Below, one piece after another: positions 1 to 10,810 of a DNA stretch of 64,000 nt (position 1 is its first letter; every line of letters starts with the position of its first letter). The translations under genes and the position numbers were made by a program. Under the pieces are notes generated by a model. The model was not told where the DNA came from, made no database searches, and worked only from the letters and a program-made list of their open reading frames with translations. This DNA comes from Iris pallida (lineage: Eukaryota; Streptophyta; Magnoliopsida; Asparagales; Iridaceae), in NCBI GenBank assembly GCA_029216955.1, contig JANAVB010044017.1, positions 6,284,529 through 6,348,528 of the forward strand, written 5' to 3'.

Positions 1-831
1 ACATGATGATCTATAGCATGCAAATTTTTTCAGAAATTAATTTTAAAGTTTAAATTTTATTTTGGGCAAATGTATATCTATATTATTTCGTGGTATTTGA
101 AATAAGCTTTTAACCTAAAATATTATTATAATATTTTCTATGTAATTAAATTTTAGTTTTTTCCTCTAAAATGATATTCCTAGATTTTCAAAATATTTTT
201 TAAAATTATTTAACTAATAAAAAGGGTAGTTTCCAAATTAAAACTTATTTTCTAGTATGCATTTATCTAAATATTTTGGGGTAATAAAATAGAGTTTGAA
301 GTATTATAAATATTTTATAAAATATTATAAGTATTTTCTCCACAAAATTCTGTTGATTATCACAGTTGATCATGACTAATCGTATTTCTTATTCTCTTGC
401 AAAAATGGACTTCCTTGTGTCAACCCTATCTAATTGGACTGTTCTGGACTCAATATGACAGTATGTCCCATCATCGGAGGCCATCTTGTAAAACTTTAAC
501 GCTGAAGTCAATTATGTGCCATCATAGTCATCGCACCACACCAGGTGCCATACTAGGCAAGTATACCATGATGAATTGTACAATTTATTTCATGCATTTC
601 TATATTATTGTTTCTGTTCGACTTATTTGATTATATGTTTCTCATGTTTATGTCATTATTATTTTCTAGATTTACGTGCATGTATAGGATATTGGTTATT
701 TTCATTGCTTGTTTATTGGTCTTCTTCATGTTCACCGTGTCTTGTGATAGAGCTGTCAGTTCTACGCCATGTTTTTTTTGACTTGACCTGATATTGATTG
801 TTTTACTTGGACTTAACCTGAGTTGACATGA

Positions 832-1062
832 CTTGACCATTCTCGAATGGAAGTTACTCGCATTAAACTACAATTGAGATATATTATAGATTGGGAGTAT
901 CTTTTATTGTACTACATTCTGTAGGATTTTACTCGACCCTTGTATTCCTTAGGAGAGGAGATTTATACTAGGATTGACTACTTGACCGTTCTCAATTGGG
1001 AGTTACTTGATTGAACTACAATTGAGACATACCATAGATTGGAAGTATCTTGCATTTTACTA
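832..1062. repeat. 149-bp tandem duplication, two diverged copies
   Basis: The block starting CTTGACC at 832 (to about 913) recurs at 981 (to about 1062) with the same order of words: AGTTACT, ACTACAATTGAGA, ATAGATTGG and AGTATCTT. The offset is 149 bp. The copies differ mainly by transitions. Confidence 0.8.
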
Positions 1063-1250
1063 GAGTCTATATGTTACTCCCCGATCCCTATATACATATT
1101 TTCATTTCTTGATTCTTGTATACAGTATTTGTACATGTGCACCATTAATTTCTTGTTTTATTAATTGTTGCACGTAGCCTTTAAGCATGTCATTAATGGA
1201 ATGGTTAGAGCATGATTAGGACTAGGGTTTTAATGAACCAACCCCACCCC

Positions 1251-1285
1251 TATAATATATTCTCTTCCTCTCTCTCTCCTCATTC
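1251..1285 (+). promoter_or_regulatory. TATA-like box and CT-rich leader of an LTR fragment
   Basis: TATAATATAT is followed immediately by a CT-rich run. The same arrangement (TATA box then CT-rich leader) occurs in reverse in solo LTR I at about 48011-47960. It is inferred as an old LTR promoter. Confidence 0.45.
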
Positions 1286-1713
1286 ACTCTTTCATTTATT
1301 TTTCTCCAACCAACTTTTAGACAAGAACACCTTGCCAAAATGGAGAGATTCTTGCATTTTATTTCTTATTTTTTTTTCCTTTAATATTATTTGTCTATAT
1401 TGTTCTTCTCTTCATTCTCTACAAGTTTAGTACTCAGTATTTTCGGTTTTGATTGTTATTTTTGAGTAGATCTATGTTCCAAAAAACTAGGGCTTATGGG
1501 TTTTCATGGTTTTAATCTATCAAACTTACTCTTTTTCGAAAACTACTTGTTCCATGTTGCAGAGAATTCAATTTCGTTCAGTTTTGACCTTTATTTTGCT
1601 CGATTTTGAGTTATACGGCCCAAGTTACAGACTTTGGAAGTTTTTAAAAACTCCATGGCCGAAGCTTGCTGTTGGTTGGGGACGACGGCGTGCTTTTAGC
1701 GCCCTCAAGCCCT

Positions 1714-1990
1714 TTTGTGCACCAGAGATTTTGGGTGCCCAAATATCTTTATGCGTTTAATGTTTTGTACGCCCAATGTTTTGTGCGCATCAATATTTTG
1801 TGCGCACAATGTTTTGTGTGCACCAAGACCTTGTGCGCCCAATATTTCGTGCGTACCAAGACCTTGCGCGCCCAATATTTTGTGCGCACCAAGACCTTGC
1901 ACGCCCAATATTTTGTGCGCACCAATATCTTACGCGTCTAATATTTTGTGAGCACCAAGACTTGTGCACCCAATATTTTGGGCACCCCAA
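1714..1990. repeat. 33-bp minisatellite (dimer of a 16/17-bp unit)
   Basis: The unit contains CCAATATTTTGTGCGCACC and AAGACCTTGCGCG and has a 33-bp period. A shorter 16/17-bp sub-period is visible in the first copies. Because 33 is a multiple of three and the unit lacks stops, all frames stay open, giving false 11-residue repeat proteins on both strands. The same array occurs in the J LTR at 8254-8540. Confidence 0.9.
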
Positions 1991-1997
1991 GACTGTT

Positions 1998-3339
1998 CTG
2001 CCCTACAGCCTTGATGATTTATTATTATTTTTTCCTTATCCCTTCCAGTAAGGCACCCATGACCAGAGCCTGTCCTTGAGTATAGTTGTAGCTTCACCTA
2101 ATATTGAGAGGTCTATGTATATAGATAGATGCAGATGATATGGGCATATGGATATGGATGGTTGGTATCTATAGGTCATTGTTGTATAGGATAATGACAT
2201 GTTGTTTAGCCTATATTTGGTTCAGTTTTCTATTTTAGTTAAGTTCTCTTTGTGTTGAGTTCAGTCATGTTTAATCAACCTTTATAGGCAGTGTGCAGAC
2301 CCTTCACTAGATACCATGTTCCCTTGGTTCAGACTTGTATAAGTTGTTCACTGCACTCAACATTTCATTACCTACCATGTTGCATCATAGATTTTACTGG
2401 ACCATTGTTCAGACCCTAATTATTGACTAACCAATATAACCATCAACCCCTTACCATATTCTGCATATTTGGAGAGTCAGTATCATTCATATTAGAGGTC
2501 TACACTCATCCTTACTTCTGTACATGGTGACATATTGCATCTCTTAGCATTTTTCCTTACTTGATAGCCTTGCAATACCCTTCATAACCTGCAGTACCTG
2601 CCCTACAGTGGAGTTTAAACCCTTGCATGATGGTTCAGTCCATTTAGGACAGTTGTATACATTGGGGATATAATGTGGGTTGTTAATAAGAGTTCTCCTT
2701 TGATCATTTGTTCTGTCCTTCCTTCATTGTATTAGATACAGATGATACCTGCTTAGCCCATCTGTCCAGATACATGTCCAAATCTTTTTCTTTCATTGTT
2801 GGTTCAGTTATCCAAAGCCTCTACCTGAGCATTAGTCCAATTTTCTATATGTATGTGTCCTATATATCATTGTCCTCCATATTGCCCAAATCTTGATTAC
2901 CCAGAATTGATCAACTTAGATCGTATCGAGACTAAATTTTCTTAATATATATTATGATTGGATTTCAATGCTATTGACTTTCGTTCTTTAAACTTTTGAT
3001 TTTGATTTTTCTTTGAATAGTACCCCTTTATAGATAATGACTAGTTATCTTTATTTTATTTTTGATAATTATCAGTTTTTATATAGGATGGTAGACTGCC
3101 TTACAGCCTTGATGATTTGTTGTTTCTGTAACTTTTCTAGTTTAGCACCCCAGATTGCTTGTATGTTTTGATACCCTATGACCGTTTTAGTTTATCATGA
3201 CTAGTATACCTAGATGAGACTTTCAACTGCCACCGTATGCCATGATCCTGTATGCCATTCTTTTAAATTGTATGATTTAGGTAAGTTCTGAGACTTTGAT
3301 TGTTGGGGACGAGACTCTAGAAGAAGTACGACCATCTTA
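1998..3339 (+). other. Non-coding 3' internal region of element A
   Basis: This AT-rich stretch lies between the LTR fragment on the left and the polypurine tract of A on the right. No gag, protease, RT, RNase H or integrase motif is visible on either strand. A roughly 20-bp string, CAGCCTTGATGATTT with flanks, occurs both at its left edge (about 2003) and at about 3108, suggesting an internal rearrangement. Confidence 0.5.
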
Positions 3340-3374
3340 ATTTCGAGGACGAAATTTTCTAAGGAGGGTAGACT
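3340..3374 (+). other. Pre-PPT box and polypurine tract of element A
   Basis: TTTCGAGGACGAAATTTT is followed by AAGGAGGGTAGA and then TGTAACACCC. This is the standard junction between the internal region and the 3' LTR in plant chromoviruses. Comparable boxes precede the LTRs of B, C, D, F and H here. Confidence 0.85.
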
Positions 3375-5099
3375 TGTAACACCCACTTTTCTAAAATGAG
3401 GGTAATTTTGAACTTTTGTAAAAGTTTATTATTTAATAATAGGATTTATTATTTATGAATTTTTTAATTAATTTAATACTATTTAAAATTGGTGAATTAT
3501 AATTTTGATGTGTTAGCTAGTGAACCATAGAACTGTTGAGCCTAGAGACTAACCATGACCATGGGGACCTAACCATGTGATTAGAATGACTATTTACAAC
3601 TTTTTAGGCTAAGGGTATTTTGGTCATTTTGTGACTTTTGAATTATTTAGGATTTTGATTAATTGGTAAATTTAAGATTATTTTAATAATATTTAAATTG
3701 ATGTATTATAATTTTGGTCATTTTTCATATTTTAATATTTTGGGAAAATTTTATATTTTTAATATTATTTTTATTGGATTTGTTTAGTCGGGTTTGAGTT
3801 TCGTCTCGTTTCGACTTGTATTGTGACCCGGGTAGCTTAAACTCTAGATGGGACCCAATATTAAGTTAAGCATGGCCCACAAAATCCAACATTTAAGTTA
3901 GTTAGTTAGACTAATTTTTATCATGTTAGAATGGTTAAGTTAGAGACTCAAAACTAGATCCTTTTGACCCCAAACTTGAACCTAGTCTAGACTTAACCAT
4001 ATGCGACTCGAGAGGGGCAATTAGGACATTTTCCATTAGCCCTAATGGACTCTTTATGATAGCCACCTTTAGGGGAGAATGATTCATTTCATTCATTACA
4101 ATCTTGCCTCTTTTATTTTCCTTTTGTTCTTCCCTAATTTTAGAGAGCCTTCCCTTTGATTTGATCTCCAAATCAAATCATTCCTTCACCAAACCTTCCC
4201 TCAATCATTACCATTCTCCAAGGGAAGGGTGCTACCAAGGATTAGAAGAGAAGTACAAGGAGGAGTGTCCACATTGAGGGATCTTCGTATCGGAGCCGTG
4301 TCCTAAAGGATTTTATTGGGATTTCACTCCCAATAGGTAAAACCCATCCTCTAAATCGATTTCCTTTGCATATAAATTAGTTTTGAATCCGTAGGATCCA
4401 TCCTCATGCATCTGTCCCCTTTATATTCAAATTTGAGGCCATTTGGAGCTCTCTTGAGGATTTTAGATATGTGTCTTGTGTCCTACTTGATAGATCCCAA
4501 ATTAGGACACCCCATGTGTATGTATGTATGATAATAGTTTAAATAGATATTTAAATTCAGTTTTAGAATGGTTAGAGAGTGGATTGATTTTAGTTAGGAT
4601 GGTTAGAATGAGTTTCATTTGGATACCTATGTTGGTATCCAAGTATCTTGGCCTACATGTGTTTCTTTTGTCCAAAATAACTCAAATTCGTCATAATATT
4701 CATCCACGTTTTTATTAACCAAAGCAACTTAGAAATATCATAACTTTTAGCTTAGAACTCCGTTTAATCTTCCATTTTTTTAAAAAGAACCATATCGAAG
4801 TTAGCTTTCTAAATATATATATTTTAATAAGCCAAAATCGTTCCAGAACTTTTTGTAAAATTATTTGAGTGTCAGCTGTCTGAAAGACAAACGCGTTTCG
4901 GTGTTTTCGCGATTCCGAGAGCTTTCGGACACAAAAATGCGATCCATTTGAAGTTTCGGAAAGCTAACACGAAGGGCTACGACATATTTTAATCCTTGTG
5001 AAGGCTCAATTGATACAGTATTAGTTTTAAGTAGAAGAGTGACTGCACGACATAGATATTTTGTGTAACCTATGAGCCTATGTAGTACGGATATTAAAT

Positions 5100-6240
5100 G
5101 AATGTAGAGTATGTAATGCATGATACGTTAGATGAATGAAATGATATATAATATGATATGTATCCTCTTTACATTAATGTATATATATGGTTGAATGCAA
5201 GCATGTAGGAATGCAATCAATGTAATGTATGTAAGCAATGCATGAATGAAAGAATGATATACGTATGTATGCATGAAAGTATATAATAAATGCTAGATAT
5301 GAATGCAAGGTATACATGTAATGATAGATATGAATGCATAATGTATACGTAATGTAATACAATATTAATGATAGCATGTATGGTAATGTAGAATATTTGA
5401 TGCTAGCATGTATATGTCCAATGTTTTTCCTTTTTCTTACATTTTTCCTTCCCTTCCCTTTCCATTTCAGTTTTTCCCCTTTTTTTTCTCTTCTATTTTT
5501 ACATGTTGTATACAATTTATATAATGTATAGATGCATGTAAGTTTGTAATATGCATGAATGACATGTATGTAATAAAAATAAGTATGTATGCAATTTAAT
5601 GATATGTGAATGGATATAATGCCTGAACTGAAGTATGCATGCATATGGGATATGAATAAATGATATATAGGTGTTAAGGTAATATAATGTATGTATTCAC
5701 ATATATTTTGAGTTAAATATATGAGTTTGTATACATATATTATATGTATGCATGTATGCAGGAATGAATGTAATATGATATAGAGTATGCATATGAATAT
5801 AATGTATGCAAGTATATAATGTATTTAAATATGTATGTAGGCATGTATGTAATGTATGTATGTATACATGATATGTATGTATGCATGTATGCAATATAAG
5901 CATGTATGAATGTATACATGTATGTTGTGTATCCATGTATGTATGTGTGGATACATGAATCAAGTATGTATATAGTGATGACATGAATGAATGAATGTAT
6001 AAATGCATGAATGAATGTCATATATGAATGAATGAATCAATCAATCAAAGGTATAAGTAAAATGTAATGCATTGTAATGAATGTTAACATATATTATAAC
6101 AGTATGTATGTAAATGTGCATGAATGTATATATCTATGTAACTATGTAAATATGCATGATGTAACATATGCCTATATATATAAATATGTATGTAGGATAT
6201 GCATGTAGGTATGAAGGTATGTATTTATATATAGTATCTA
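5100..6240. repeat. Degenerate ATGN tetranucleotide tract in the A LTR
   Basis: Over about 1.1 kb the sequence is dominated by ATGT, ATGA and ATGC words, such as ATGTATGCATGAATG. Long minus-strand frames rich in Ile, His, Tyr and Thr in this tract are products of the repeat and not genes. The C LTR carries TA repeats in the comparable leader position. Confidence 0.85.
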
Positions 6241-6349
6241 TTTTATTATACATTATTGTGGTTTACATTGCCTTGTGATTGTGTGAGTGTTACTCTAGGC
6301 TTGGTTAGGCCTAGTGAGACTTGTTAGACTTGTTTGGGCTAGAACTTGA

Positions 6350-6425
6350 CCTAGTTGACCTAGTTTGACTAGTGTGGTTGACTAGAGTTGACCAAGTGTT
6401 GACTTTAGTATAGTTTGACCTAGAC
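6350..6425 (+). repeat. TTGACC/TTGACT cluster in the A LTR
   Basis: Several TTGAC words lie within 75 bp, matching the longer TTGAC/GTCAA arrays in both C LTRs. TTGAC(C/T) is the W-box core recognised by WRKY factors; whether that matters here is unknown. Confidence 0.55.
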
Positions 6426-6549
6426 ATCATGTAGATGTATTGTAGCAGTCTATTTTACTATTTTGGACATGTAGTGACTTGTACTATTCTATAGGAGCCA
6501 GACACCACTTATCGGACAGTATATTCTCTTCAGATATTCAGGATACCAG

Positions 6550-7178
6550 GCGAGTACATTCTCTGATCATTTCATATCCTGTTTAGGATTGTATTTCCTG
6601 TTTTAGATTACTTTACTTGATGCTGACACATTGGTAACACGGATTAGTACTATATGGATCTTGTCGTGCGATGTTATCCCCTTAGCGGATACATCGGATA
6701 TTTCATGTTCGTGTACTTTATCATGAGCATCGTGTACTCCTTGTGTTCGTATTATTCGTGTACAAATCGTGTAAAATCGTGTATACTCATGTGCTCACAT
6801 GATCATCATGTACAACTATACTTCGTGTGCAATAACATAACTTGACTGGATCCTTGTGTATTGATTGGGGGCGGGGGAGTAGAAGTGGTTATGTACTCAA
6901 TCTTATAGATTACTCGTGTACAATCTCTGTAGATTACTCGTGTATAACATCGTGCCGTTCACATATCGACTTTGTATTCTAAATCACTAGTCACTGGTAG
7001 CTCTCTACTTATAATAGATATTTCTATTACAGTTCTCTCTCTATTTACATCATGTACTTCTTTCAGTTTCATGTATCATACTTTCTTACATGTTTATATT
7101 TTCTAACCTGTTATGATCTGCGTGAGATGTATTGTGCTCGCTCCCGTCCTGACTGGACCTGTTGAAAATTTTACAAAG
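6550..7178 (+). other. Putative leader intron of element A (GC-AG type)
   Basis: The donor-like CCAG|GCGAGTACATT lies at 6546-6560. A branch-like TCCTGACTGG at about 7147 precedes the AG at 7178, although the pyrimidine tract is weak (TTTTACAAAG). After it comes a short acidic frame (DDEEPCTPYYGAYLDDT) ending in a stop. The layout matches B, C, E, H and I. Splicing is inferred, not shown. Confidence 0.4.
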
Positions 7179-7605
7179 GATGATGAGGAACCCTGCACCC
7201 CTTACTATGGAGCTTACCTAGATGACACTCGCGACCTGGACCCCTGGGGAGGTTCAGGCAGCTGCTGAGGATGATACCCATGTTTAGCATAGATAGTCTA
7301 GGCTGTTCTTTCTTTTTATGTTAGTTGTTGTCTTAATTTCAGAGTTGTATTATTATAGAGATGAGACTTATGTCATTTTATTTCTGTTGTACCTCAGTTG
7401 AGGATTTCTCTATCTATTTTATCATGCTACATTCTACCCTTAGATTGTGATTGAGTTGTACCTTTTGTGATTGGCCTCCTCTTGGAGAGTATTTCATATT
7501 ATGTAGTTATAGTTCATGACCTAGAACAGCGTTCTACCGCCGACAATACGTCGTAGGGTGGACGCTGTTAGGCACTCGTACCCTCACGGTGGGTGCGGGT
7601 CGTGA

Positions 7606-8211
7606 CCCTTGTTAGTAATTCGGCAAACGGAAAAAATTTGGAACGACAAAAGTACGAGTATAAATCGGCACAATATAAATAAAATACGGTCAAAATTTTG
7701 AACAAAAATTCGTCTAACGAAAAATATTCGGATCAGATTTAATTCGTGTTTAGTATGTTTCATATGAACCAATTTGGCACTAAAAATTCGGCATATATAT
7801 AGGGCCCATCCACCTCTACTCCTTCATAAATAAGGGTTTAGTGTGAGAATAAGAAGAGGTTGGATGATGGAAAACAAAAAGATTTTTCTTTGATTGTTGC
7901 AAGCAACATGTGCAAAGACTCTTGGGTTTCTTTTTTTGGTTATTGTGAGACTTTTTCTTTTTTCTTTTGATAATTTTTTAGAATTGTGTCGGTCTTAATA
8001 TCTAATAGCAGTAAGAGACAAGAAAGTCAAGACTCTTGCTCACATTTTTTTGGCCAAATTTTTTAAAAATCCGTACGGTACGCGTTTAAAATGCCACAAG
8101 CTTAAAATTCGTGTACAAATTCAAAATTTTCAAAAGTAAGTATACGTTTATGTAGGATACGAAAAAATTTACGTATAATACGCATTTTATTTGGGTGATT
8201 GCTAACAAGGG
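7606..8211. mobile_element. Short non-autonomous DNA transposon (MITE-like, possibly hAT)
   Basis: Terminal inverted repeats CCCTTGTTAG and CTAACAAGGG enclose 606 bp with no coding frame. Flanks TCGTGA (7600-7605) and TTGTGA (8212-8217) form a 6-bp duplication with one C/T difference. If the outer GG is counted as flank, the duplication is 8 bp, as for hAT elements. Without the insert the A LTR would end GGTCGTGACA exactly like the LTRs of B and C. The interior has a TATATATA-type box near 7790 but no transposase. Confidence 0.7.
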
Positions 8212-8219
8212 TTGTGACA

Positions 8220-8580
8220 GTTGGGGACGACGGCGCGCTTTGAGCGCCCTCAAGCCCTTTTGTGCACCAGAGATTTTGGGTGCCCAGATATCTTTATGCG
8301 TCCAATGTTTTGTGCGCCCAATGTTTTGCGTGCATCAATATTTTGTGCGCACAATATTTTGTGTGCACCAAGACCTTGCGTGCCCAATATTTCGTGCGCA
8401 CCAAGACCTTGCGCGCCCAATATTTTGTGCGTACCAAGACCTTGCGCGCCCAATATTTTGTGCGCACCAATATCTTGCGCGCCTAATATTTGTGAGCACC
8501 AAGACTTGTGCACCCAATATTTCGGGCACCCCGAGACTGTTGTGCCCAGTAGCTTTCAATTGACTATGTCACTTGATTTG
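8220..8580 (+). mobile_element. J 5' LTR, piece 1
   Basis: This piece lies between the end of A and the ATTTG duplication of B, and holds the minisatellite. It resumes at 15304 after B. Its first bases GTTGG would be the right target duplication of A. The upstream part of the J LTR is left of the window. Confidence 0.7.
8254..8540. repeat. 33-bp minisatellite in the J LTR
   Basis: It has the same unit and copy order as the array at 1714-1990, with scattered substitutions. All frames are open because the unit length is a multiple of three. No protein should be called. Confidence 0.9.
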
Positions 8581-9054
8581 TGTAGCATTTGGGTTCCTAG
8601 AATTTATCTTCTATTTTGGAGTTTTTTTCTATTATTTTATTTTAGTTAGAATTTAATTTTGATAATTAGGAATTGATTTGGGATCACAAGGGTGCGTACC
8701 TAAGCCTATAGCTTAAGTATAGTAAAACTAGGACATATATGGTCTCTAGGGTCCCCAGACAGCATCTAGAGTATCATTTTGTTATTTTAGAATTTCTTGG
8801 ATTTTTAGAAGATTTTTAGATAATGTTTATATATGGTTTCATTATTCTTAAGCTTCTAGGAATTTTTATGAAGGCATCCGGGAGTATTTTGAGGTCAAAT
8901 AAATTATTTGGGCTCTAGAACCCTCAAACAATTTTCTAGAATTTTTTAGGAATTTTTAGGAATTTTCTGGGATTTATTTAGAATTTTTAGGATTTTTCTT
9001 GATTTTTATTTAATTTTCTGTAATTAAAAATCAATTTTCTAATATAATTACACA

Positions 9055-9303
9055 GTCAGCCGCAGGGAGGGACCCACCCGTCAGCCGCTGAAGCGGGGAT
9101 GGCGGGCCCACGTGGCAGTGAGAGGGGGCGGGTGCGGCTCGGTCTCCGAGCCGCAGAAGTAATTCCAATCCGAGCCATGCTCGGAGCCGAGCAAGCTCAG
9201 CTTGCTGTGAACCATTCGATCCAGCGGCAGGAGGCAGCAGATGCTGCCACGTGTCCTCCTTAGCCAGCCGCCTCAAGCCACCGATTCCCTATCCCTATAT
9301 ATT
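9055..9303 (+). promoter_or_regulatory. Core promoter of B: GC-rich block, two G-boxes, TATA box
   Basis: CACGTG occurs at 9109-9114 and 9248-9253. Between them lies a perfect 9-bp inverted repeat, GCGGCTCGG and CCGAGCCGC, at about 9136-9156. The TATA box CTATATAT is at about 9296-9303. CACGTG is the G-box/ABRE core bound by plant bZIP and bHLH factors. The 3' LTR copy has both motifs as CATGTG. Confidence 0.65.
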
Positions 9304-10175
9304 AATATATAATTAGGTTTTCCGAAAACCCTAGAATTAATTCAGCAGCTTTTGTGGGAGAGTTCAATAGGGATTCTTCGACTTTGCGGAGGGTTTGCCG
9401 TTGATCTAGACGTCCTTTTTGTGTGCCATTTTTTTTGTTAGAAGCGTATTGAGGTTAGATTTCTGAATATATAATCTATTTTCTAGTATTTTGATCTTTA
9501 ATTTCTAAATAATTATTTGAGTGTCGGTTGTCCAAAAATCAACACGTCGTACGGTTTTCGAGATTTCGAGCCATCCCGAACTGTTTCGCGATCCGTTTGA
9601 AGTTTTAGAAAGCTGACACCGAGATCTACAACATATAATTTTTCCAGAAATTCAGAGTTTCATCTAGTATTTTATTTTGTTCATAGAAGTCAGATTTGGT
9701 CAACGGTTCATCGATTTGGTCATGGTTAGCCATAATGGCGATAACTTTTGACCAAATCGTGATTTTGCGGCATAGTCGATTCCAGTGCACTCATGGCACT
9801 TAAATCTACCATGTTGCACACTCAAACTTTGAATTCATAACATTTGACCAGTTAGTCAACAGTATGTCTCGGTTTGCGTACCACGGGTCCCGAATTTGGA
9901 ACCATGAATTTCTTTGGCCAAATATTTGTGTTTAGATTCTATTTTCAGAATTAAATAGGTTAAAATAGGATTTTAGATGTTTTATTCTAGAATTAGAATA
10001 GTATTAATTGATTTAACCATTAGCCACTTTCTAGGATTTTTAGAGTGGGAATTGTATATCTAATTTGTGGTTGTTTGTGCGACGGGGTTCGGGGGTTGTT
10101 GGCTTGATTTGATAGCTTATAGGTCGGAGTTCATATTGTCTTCAACTTGTGAAATCAATCCGTCCAGGAGTTCAG

Positions 10176-10715
10176 GCAAGTACTTGTTGACACCTTCATG
10201 TGCATTTACTTTATATTGTCGTATTTCACTTATACATGCTATCTTCCGTGTCTTGACTGTTACACACACGAGAGTTGAGTGTTGACTATTGATCATGTTT
10301 TCTCATTGTTATCGTGATCGTTATCGTGATTATGTTTTCATGATTGTGAGGTATGGATATTGGAGGGGTACAATTACTAGGCACGTGGATAAAGCCCAGA
10401 TTGTATTGTTGACAACTCTCCCGGTTACGGGGGCGGGCCTTATAACCTCATCGTTCGCCCAAGCCGTCCATGTGTAGGAACGTTGTACTTCTCACGACTT
10501 GCACACTACGAGTGTTTATATGAGTCTATTTACTTTTCATGCTTGTTACTTTCCTTATCAGTTTCTTCCATATCATGATTTCTTGTTCATATTGTTCATT
10601 GTTTCCATTGATTCTTTATTTTCCATGTTTAGTGTTTTATTACTTTATATTGTACTTGTATCATGGTGGTTAGACTTGTACTTGTTCCAATCCTGACTGG
10701 ATAACCATTTTTCAG
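10176..10715 (+). other. Putative leader intron in the B 5' LTR (540 bp, GC-AG)
   Basis: The donor is TTCAG|GCAAGTACTTG. The branch-like TCCTGAC lies about 22 bp before the acceptor ATTTTTCAG|TTG. The 3' LTR keeps the same 540-bp interval (14358-14897), with the acceptor changed to TTTTTTAG. Position and motifs agree with other families in the window. No transcript evidence is available to me. Confidence 0.5.
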
Positions 10716-10717
10716 TT

Positions 10718-10810
10718 GTAGACGACGTGATTTGTCCAGAGGTTTACGGTGAGTATGTTGGAGACACTGACGTCACTGGCGTACCCGGTTCCAGCACTGA
10801 TGCGAATTAG
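10718..10810 (+). other. Short acidic reading frame downstream of the B leader acceptor
   Basis: About 30 codons from GTA at 10718 to TAG at 10810 read VDDVICPEVYGEYVGDT and onward. There is no ATG at the start, so it could be translated only if joined to an upstream exon. Similar acidic frames follow the acceptor in A, C, E, H, I and J, with partial resemblance (YYGAYLDDT in A). The function is unknown. Confidence 0.35.

Larger units (their letters stand above)
1..1997 (+). mobile_element. LTR fragment of the J/I family (left end open)
   Basis: Positions 1535-1997 match two other places: the J LTR at 8220-8545 and, in reverse complement, the solo LTR I around 47610-47770. They share the leader text just before CCATGGCC and the same 32/33-bp minisatellite. 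A TATA-like stretch at 1251-1260 followed by a CT-rich leader fits an LTR promoter. A donor-like AGGCAAGTA sits at 555-563. The left 1.1 kb could not be assigned to an LTR position and may belong to an older copy. The J similarity stops near 1998, where A-type internal sequence begins. There is no coding evidence; short frames here are spurious. Confidence 0.6.
3375..8219 (+). mobile_element. 3' LTR of gypsy element A (about 4.2 kb plus a 606-bp insertion)
   Basis: The LTR starts TGTAACACCC directly after the polypurine tract and ends GGTTGTGACA. Its last bases are split by the inverted-repeat element at 7606-8211. It is colinear with the C LTR: both carry the TAGTCGGGTTTGAGTTTC-like block, the GGCCCACA block, TTGACC-rich text, and the same 3' terminal hairpins. 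It includes a 1.1-kb ATGN-rich low-complexity tract. The 5 bases after the end are GTTGG; the left duplication lies outside the window. The 5' LTR and most of the internal region are also outside. Confidence 0.8.

Noticed and set aside
1666..2051. Cys/Pro/Arg-rich or Gln-Tyr-Phe repeat proteins on both strands (also 8195-8649)
   Set aside because: Products of a stop-free 33-bp minisatellite whose length is a multiple of three; all frames are open.
1998..2600. A possible LTR end at TGGTGACA near 2535
   Set aside because: Only the last few bases resemble other LTR ends; no hairpin, PBS or target duplication is present there.
5174..6021. Long minus-strand frames rich in Ile, His, Tyr and Thr
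   Set aside because: They lie entirely in the ATGN low-complexity tract of the A LTR, and several overlapping frames are open at once.
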